DNA of 50,000 nucleotides from Chrysomallon squamiferum (Eukaryota; Mollusca; Gastropoda; Neomphalida; Peltospiridae): NCBI GenBank assembly GCA_012295275.1, contig CM022679.1, positions 30,515,154 to 30,565,153 of the forward strand, read 5' to 3'. Shown piece by piece: positions 37,763 to 50,000 of this stretch (position 1 is its first letter; each line of letters starts with the position of its first letter). The notes under the pieces were generated by a model. It saw only the letters and a program-made list of their open reading frames with translations, ran no database searches and was not told where the DNA came from. The position numbers and the translations under genes were made by a program.

Positions 37763-38332
37763 TAAAAATAATAATAATAGTTCTAGCTTCTTCAGTTTGA
37801 CGAAACGTAATTTTTTTGATTATTTATTTTTCTTTTCTTAAACAAATAAAAATAAAATAAAATAAAATAAAATAAAATAAAATAACTAACTAACTAACTA
37901 AATAAAAACAAAGTAAGTATAAAATGCGTTCAGTTTCGGCAGACAAATACTCAAACACTTTTGACAGAAACGAATACAGCCTTGGACTCTTATTATTATT
38001 ATTATTTTATTAGGGTACGTCGAGTCTTGTCTTGACTTTTAATAAGAAATGTTATGGTACCAAGCAGAAATATGCTAACTCGTTTCTATTTCGTTTTGTA
38101 AAATAACAATGCATTTATACCATTCAAAAGACAACTTACTTCAAGAGATATCTTCGTCATATTTGCTAGATCTATTCAGTAATGTGCTCTATTCATAAAG
38201 ACAGTAACAGAAGTAGACCACTGGAATAAATATTAAATATTATGTTTTTTGATGTTTTTCATACTTAATACATAAACGTGAACACTTCTAATGAGTATAA
38301 GTTGTCGAATACATCCCTTTGAATCCTCAAAC

Positions 38333-38363
<31 letters not shown>

Positions 38364-38490
38364 TTACTTCTTTAAAAAAAAATCACTGTAACGCTTTCCA
38401 TAGCACTAAATAATAATTTAAACCTGTATGGAACAATCAGTTCAGTAATAAATTTGTCAGATTCCAGTTAATTATGACAGTTATAGAATT
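37001..38490. other. Spacer remnant and unique sequence, no gene
   Basis: 37001-37520 copies the shared spacer, which then stops. From 37540 on the sequence is not repeated in the window: TTTTGTT-rich stretch, (TAA)n at about 37705-37760, (AAATA)n at 37845-37885, (ATC)n at 38335-38362. No exon could be supported. Confidence 0.5.
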
Positions 38491-38995
38491 TTAATATATT
38501 TGAAATTTATTACATATAAATAATACGTACGTCAATTCACACTGAATGTCAGTCTGCTTTTTAACTACATAATCATTTGAGCAGTAGCAGTAGTTGAACA
38601 AGGAGACAAGAAGAAAAAGATAAGGAGAAGAAGAATACGAAGATGAAGTAGTAGTAGAACCAAAAGAAAAGGTAAAGGAAGAAGAAGTATTAGTGGTATT
38701 ATTTATGGTAGTTAAAGAAGAAGTTATATTAATGTGATAAAACATTGTACACACACACACACACAGAGACAGACACACACGCACATATATGAATATATAT
38801 TTATATATGTACATATAATGTAATATGTAATAAAGTAGTAGAAGCAGGAAATATTTTGTTACCATCATGATCGTTATCATTTGTTAATATTATCGTTGCT
38901 GAATGAATATGCTCTTTCTTTTTTTAACAACAATAATAACAAAAGCAGCAGCAAAAAACCCCAAAAACTAATCCACAAAAACAAAAAACAGCCCT
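38490..38995. repeat. Degraded triplet and CA sequence upstream of the G5 promoter
   Basis: GAAGAAG/TAG triplets (38580-38720), a short CA run (38751-38780), and TTGTTACCATCATGATCG near 38858, the counterpart of the pre-promoter stretch elsewhere. No Tigger element is present. Confidence 0.7.
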
Positions 38996-39220
38996 CCATA
39001 TGTTGTTCAAACAAATTTTAGTTACTTTTATTTTGACTGTAACTGGATAGGATGGAATTTTTTCTGCATATCTGCGTCCAGTAATTAAATATTACTCGAT
39101 TTTCCACGCAGTTGGCAGTAAATTATTAGTCTACTCTATATAAGTAACAAAACATTCGAACTACGATAACATAACAGACTGGAAGAGAAGTTTTGAAAGA
39201 AGAACTGGTTCTATTTAACG
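38996..39220 (+). promoter_or_regulatory. G5 promoter (TATA box) and 5' UTR exon
   Basis: CCATATGTTGTTC block, E-box-like CAGTTG at 39109-39114, TATATAAG at 39137-39144, 5' UTR exon about 39174-39220 with a GTAACA donor. The first intron (to 43564) is 4.3 kb, against 0.8-1.3 kb in the other copies. Confidence 0.6.
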
Positions 39221-39242
39221 GTAACAACAAAATTTCTTACTT

Positions 39243-40320
39243 TTCTTCTTCTTCTTCTTCTTCTGATTATTATTATTAATATTATTATATTTATTATTAT
39301 TATTATTGTTATTATTATTATTATTATTATTGCTATTATTGTTGTTGTTGTTGTTGTTGTTAATTCTAGTATTAGTCGTAATATAAGAAGTTATCAAATC
39401 ACGTGCGGGCGAATGGGTGTCAGATGTTCGAGTCTCATCAGCGGCATCTGAAGGTTGTGAGGTCGTAATATAATTATTTATTTATTCATCAACATTCTGT
39501 GTTGACACGGCGGGTTAGTATTTCTCAGTAGTATTTCTTTTATTAGTATTTAATGATTCACTTTCGGCTAACACGTAATACATAAGAATGTCGCGTATGT
39601 TGCACCTGAATTTCTCGTTATAAATACGTGTATGTCACAGACATTTAAATAGTTATTGTTGTTTTTTTGTTTATTTGTCTTTGCATTACTATTTACGACC
39701 CTCATTAAACATCACTTTGATCCCTGAATGTTTATTCGATTCCACATAATATTATGGTCAGTAATCCTGTAATACTTGATGCAATTTTTTTTGAATTCCT
39801 GTTATTAAGAAATGTTAGATTATTTTAGGTTTTTTTTTTTTTTTGGTTTTTTTAAATTTTTCACATACAATAATAACAATGAACTGAATGTGCAACTGGA
39901 AGATTTTGAAGAGTATTATTACAAAAAGCAATATATTCAGTTTGTTTTTAAGAAAAACGACAACAATAAAAATAAATAAAATAAAATAAAATAATGTAAA
40001 TATAAAATAATAATAATTAAATAAATATATATATATAAAATGGAGCTAATAGAATTTCCAAATAAAAATATATTAGTACTGTCAGATTTATAACACACTT
40101 TACCAAAAGGTGGAAATAAAATGGCTACCAACGGGCGATATTTTAGAATTTAATAACTCTTAAATTTCTTCTTTAAAAAAAACCATCTGGTTTTTATTGC
40201 AATTTATGATGAATCGTTCTAGTAATTCACTTCAGGTAGATGTGACCTGGCTCTAAGCTGTTGGAAACTCTAAATACCGTAAAACCAGTTTTAACAAAGA
40301 TGAAGCTGTAGAAATAAATG
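39243..40320. other. G5 first intron, part 1: TTC/TTA triplets and shared blocks
   Basis: (TTC)n 39243-39262, TTA and GTT triplets to 39361, GTTCGAGTCTC near 39427, and a degraded copy of the shared intronic block at about 40045-40220. Confidence 0.6.
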
Positions 40321-41270
40321 AACTGAAATTCAAAGGCTCTGACTGGAATGGCTGTAAGAAGTAGCTTTATCAGCTAATAGTAAAGTCATACCTTGCCCAA
40401 TACTACCCAGGGTATCTTCCCATTTGGTAGAATTCCCAGTTCGTATAATTCCCATTTCGTAGAAAAAGCTGGTCTACCGCAATACCTGATTACCTCTATA
40501 TAATGAACTTGGCCTGTACATACATCTGGTTTCTTTCTAACATTCAGAGGCGGAGCACATTGTTCCTAAATATGTTCCGAAAGCAGAATAAGCATTCACA
40601 ACTCATTTGTTGTAAATGTTTTACTTTTTCATTATTATCATCATCATCTTCCTCTTCCTCATTATCATCAACATTATTATTATTATAATAATAATATTAT
40701 TATTATTGTTGTTATTATCATTGTTATTATTATTATTCGTATTCTTCTTATTCTTATTATTATAATTATTATTATTATTATTATTATTTAAACTGGTCAT
40801 TTCTAATTCATAAACATTTCCTTTCCATTACAAAACAAGCGACCAATAATAAACAATTTTACAAGTTAAAAACAGTGGTTACTTTCTCGCTGATGAGATT
40901 TGACATAAAAAAAAAATGGTGAACTAAGGAGAAATAAAACGGCAGTTTAGACATAAATGATTTAATAGATTATAAGTAAACATTAAGTCATTTACAAATC
41001 ATTTACAAATACATTAAGTAATAATTACATTCAGAGCGATGCGTATTGTTCCTAAATCGATTATGTAACATCAACCTAAAGCAGAATAAGCGTTCACAAC
41101 TCATTTGTTGTCGATTTGTTACTTTTTCATCATTTCATCATCTTCCTCCTTCTCATTATCATCATCATAATTATCATCATCATTATTATTATATTATTAT
41201 TATATTATTATTGTTGTTATTATTATTATTATTGTTATTCTTCTTCTTCTTCTTATTATAATTCTTCTTC

Positions 41271-41320
<50 letters not shown>

Positions 41321-42150
41321 TTTTTTTAAACTGGTCATTTCTAATTCATAAACATTTCCTTTCCGTTTCAAAACAAGCAACCAATAATAAACAATTTTAC
41401 ATCAATTTCATCTATCTATTAAAAAACAAAACGAAAAAAGAATGAAAGAAAAGAAAAATGGCTTGCTTCTGTAAGAGAATACGACAAAAATATTATAAAT
41501 AACTAATTCAGCAATATAATTTTTAACAAAACATATTTTACATGCGAGTAATTTACTTATATTCAGTAAATAGAATATTTGAATGTTACATTTATCATTA
41601 ACTTTTCGAATTCAACAAAATTCAGCTTAAACATGTACAAGATATCTGTTACTGATCATATTTACGTTATGCACACATACATATTCAGATTGTGACACAG
41701 TATATTAATAGTATGTACACTAAAGGTATTATGACCTGCAAATACTTTGGCTTGTCTGAAAAAGTTTATACGAAGGATCAAATCATTGGGAATACTTTTA
41801 GATAAATACCTTCTTTTTTTATTATTTACATTCACTATATTCGATACATAGATTATTTCGATATTTGTCATATTTGCATACTTTATGCGATAAGCGATAT
41901 CCATACTACAATAATACCTCAGATTAAAGATGTAATTGTTTCCAAATTTCCGATAGTGAAGTGAGGTATCGTTAAGCGAGAGACTAATTTACATAGAATT
42001 AAGGTTATTTTCTCGCTGATGAGATCTGACATAAAAAAAGAGGTGAAATAAGGAGAAATAAAACGGCAGTTTAGACATAAATGATTTAATAGATTGTAGA
42101 TATTAAGTAAACAGTAAATCATTTACAAATCAATTTATACAAATACATTA
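40321..42150. repeat. G5 first intron, part 2: duplicated segments
   Basis: The segment with TTGTTCCTAAAT and CACAACTCATTTGTTGT (about 40555-40620) recurs at 41046-41115, each followed by ATC/TTA triplets and by AAACTGGTCATTTCTAATTC (40790, 41329). The part with TTTCTCGCTGATGAGAT (40882) recurs at 42009. The short frame 41662-41904 (-) has no recognisable similarity. Confidence 0.7.
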
Positions 42151-42165
42151 AGAAATGTCCAAAAC

Positions 42166-43090
42166 TGCCCAGTCCTGTCGACATTGCCCAATACTGCCCT
42201 GTACTGCAGACATTGCCCAATACTGCCCTGTACTGCAGACATTGCCCAATACTGCCCTGTACTGCCGACATTGCCCTGTACTGCCGACATTGCCCAATAC
42301 TGCCCTGTCCTGCCGACATTGCCCAATACTGCCCTGTCCTGCCGACATTGCCCAATACTGCCCTGTACTGCCCTGTACTGCCGACATTGCCCAATACTGC
42401 CCTGTACTGCCGACATTGCCCTGTACTGCCGACATTGCCCTGTACTGCCGACATTGCCCAATACTGCCCTGTACTGCCGACATTGCCCAATACTGCCCTG
42501 TACTGCCGACATTGCCCAATACTGCCCAGTCCTGTCGACATTGCCCAATACTGCCCTGTACTGCCGACATTGCCCAATACTGCCCTGTACTGCCGACATT
42601 GCCCAATACTGCCCTGTACTGCCGACATTGCCCAATACTGCCCTGTACTGCCGACATTGCCCAATACTGCCCAGTCCTGTCGACATTGCCCAATACTGCC
42701 CTGTACTGCCGACATTGCCCAATACTGCCCTGTACGGCCGACATTGCCCAATACTGCCATGTACTGTCGACATTGCCCAATACTGCCCTGTACTGCCGAC
42801 ATTGCCCAATACTGCCCAGTCCTGTCGACATTGCCCAATACTGCCCTGTACTGCCGACATTGCCCAATACTGCCCTGTACTGCCGACATTGCCCAATACT
42901 GCCCTGTACTGCCGACATTGCCCAATACTGCCCTGTACTGCCGACATTGCCCAATACTGCCCTGTACTGCCGACATTGCCCAATACTGCCCTGTACTGCC
43001 GACATTGCCCAATACTGCCCTGTACTGCCGACATTGCCCAATACTGCCCTGTACTGCCGACATTGCCCAATACTGCCCAGTACTGCCCAA
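42166..43090. repeat. 29-bp minisatellite, about 32 units
   Basis: The unit is three related sub-blocks: ATTGCCCAA, TACTGCCCTG and TACTGCCGAC. Some units lack one 10-bp sub-block; others vary at GTCCTGTCGAC. Because 29 is not a multiple of three and the unit has no stop in any frame, all six frames are open for about 900 bp. It lies in the G5 first intron, about 475 bp before the coding exon, and is followed by a C run at 43143-43154. Confidence 0.95.
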
Positions 43091-43466
43091 AACTTCTTTA
43101 GATACCTTGCTGTGATCATCGTAATTGACCGTTTCCGAACAACCCCCCCCCCCCAAATTATCACCTCCATTTGAATGCTGGGTTCATTTTACAAGCAAAA
43201 TATTTATTCTGAGTCACTCTATTCCTGTATTATTTTATAGTTTATATTTTGTATTTTCTAAAGAAATGTAACTCGAAAAGTGTCAATTAAGTCATATTAT
43301 GTTTGTTACCCCCAAATTTTGTCCGTTTGAATGTTGTTCATTTTCTATATGTTAATATTTATTTTTCAAACAGTATTAAATTGTAAGCAACTGTTATTTT
43401 TCAGTCTATGTCACTGTGGATATATATCACTATATAAAATGGTGTATATGGATTAAATTTCAGACA

Positions 43467-43502
43467 ATGACAGATTGTAAAAAAAACTGTTGTTTTTCAT
43501 AG
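43467..43502 (+). pseudogene. Relict signal-peptide exon start (G5)
   Basis: AAATTTCAGACA then ATG at 43467, with Met-Thr-Asp-Cys aligning with exon 1, and an in-frame TAG at 43500-43502. Sits about 100 nt upstream of the true start. Confidence 0.5.
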
Positions 43503-43567
43503 TCTGTTTCAATAACTGTGATAGATATAATTATTTAAAGTGGTGTATACTGTTTATATTTCAGACA

Positions 43568-46318
<2,751 letters not shown>

Positions 46319-46383
46319 ACTGCACATAACTGGGTTTTTGTGCCGAAGAGGTCGATCACCGTTATTTCCAAACCTGAGTGATT

Positions 46384-46389
46384 ATTAAA
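46384..46389 (+). terminator. G5 poly(A) signal ATTAAA
   Basis: ATTAAA 65 nt after the stop, same distance as in G1. Confidence 0.65.
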
Positions 46390-46404
46390 GAATATAACTG
46401 AACG

Positions 46405-50000
<3,596 letters not shown>

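Noticed and set aside
42166-43090. CRISPR-like array (regular 29-bp repeats)
   Set aside because: Units are contiguous without unique spacers, and the genome is eukaryotic.
42119-43174. Six overlapping frames of about 300-345 codons
   Set aside because: They are readings of the 29-bp minisatellite, equally open in every frame and strand, with no splice, promoter or conserved domain.

Overview
The window looks like nuclear DNA of an animal. It is AT-rich, heavily loaded with micro- and minisatellites, and its genes are split into very small exons by GT-AG introns. The style (GA, CA, TA/TG and AATA tracts, long impure TAG/TAA triplet fields, degraded Tigger-type and Penelope-type elements) suggests a mollusc, plausibly a coleoid cephalopod. 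That is an inference from texture; no conserved housekeeping gene is present to fix it.

The main content is a tandem array of small secreted-peptide genes, all on the + strand. Five complete coding copies (G1-G5; start codons at 4064, 14263, 22252, 29040, 43568) share one plan: a TATA promoter and short 5' UTR exon (TATATAAG at 3202, 12860, 21338, 27658, 39137), an intron of 0.8-4.3 kb, a signal-peptide exon ending in a Cx3C motif, three microexons of 21-24 nt, a 36-nt exon with a second Cx3C motif, and a last exon contributing two codons, the stop, and an ATTAAA poly(A) signal. Every coding intron is in phase 2. The precursors are 66-69 residues with four cysteines after the signal peptide (Cx3C-x27/28-Cx3C). 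A sixth promoter at 35753 has lost its coding exons through a deletion. A divergent related gene (G0) is cut by the left edge: three exons at 455-1800, one carrying a Cx3C motif. I do not recognise the family. The pattern resembles cystine-stabilised helical hairpins, but function (venom, immune, reproductive or other) cannot be read from the sequence.

Layout: 1-1842 G0 end; 1900-3060 triplet tract; 3062-6150 G1; 6155-12720 3' flank, spacer duplication and Tigger copies; 12721-16165 G2; 16165-21198 flank, Penelope fragment, triplets, Tigger; 21199-24440 G3; 24440-27519 flank, fragments, Tigger; 27520-30957 G4; 30960-35613 flank, Penelope, triplets, Tigger; 35614-36150 orphan promoter; 36150-38995 flank, Penelope, spacer; 38996-46405 G5 with an enlarged first intron holding a 29-bp minisatellite; 46405-50000 flank remnants and microsatellites, no gene seen.

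The repeat unit carries its mobile-element relics with it, so the array grew by segmental duplication. Between copies, intron sequence beside the exons is nearly identical while microexons 2 and 3 and the mature-peptide codons differ strongly, which points to diversifying selection on a secreted peptide.
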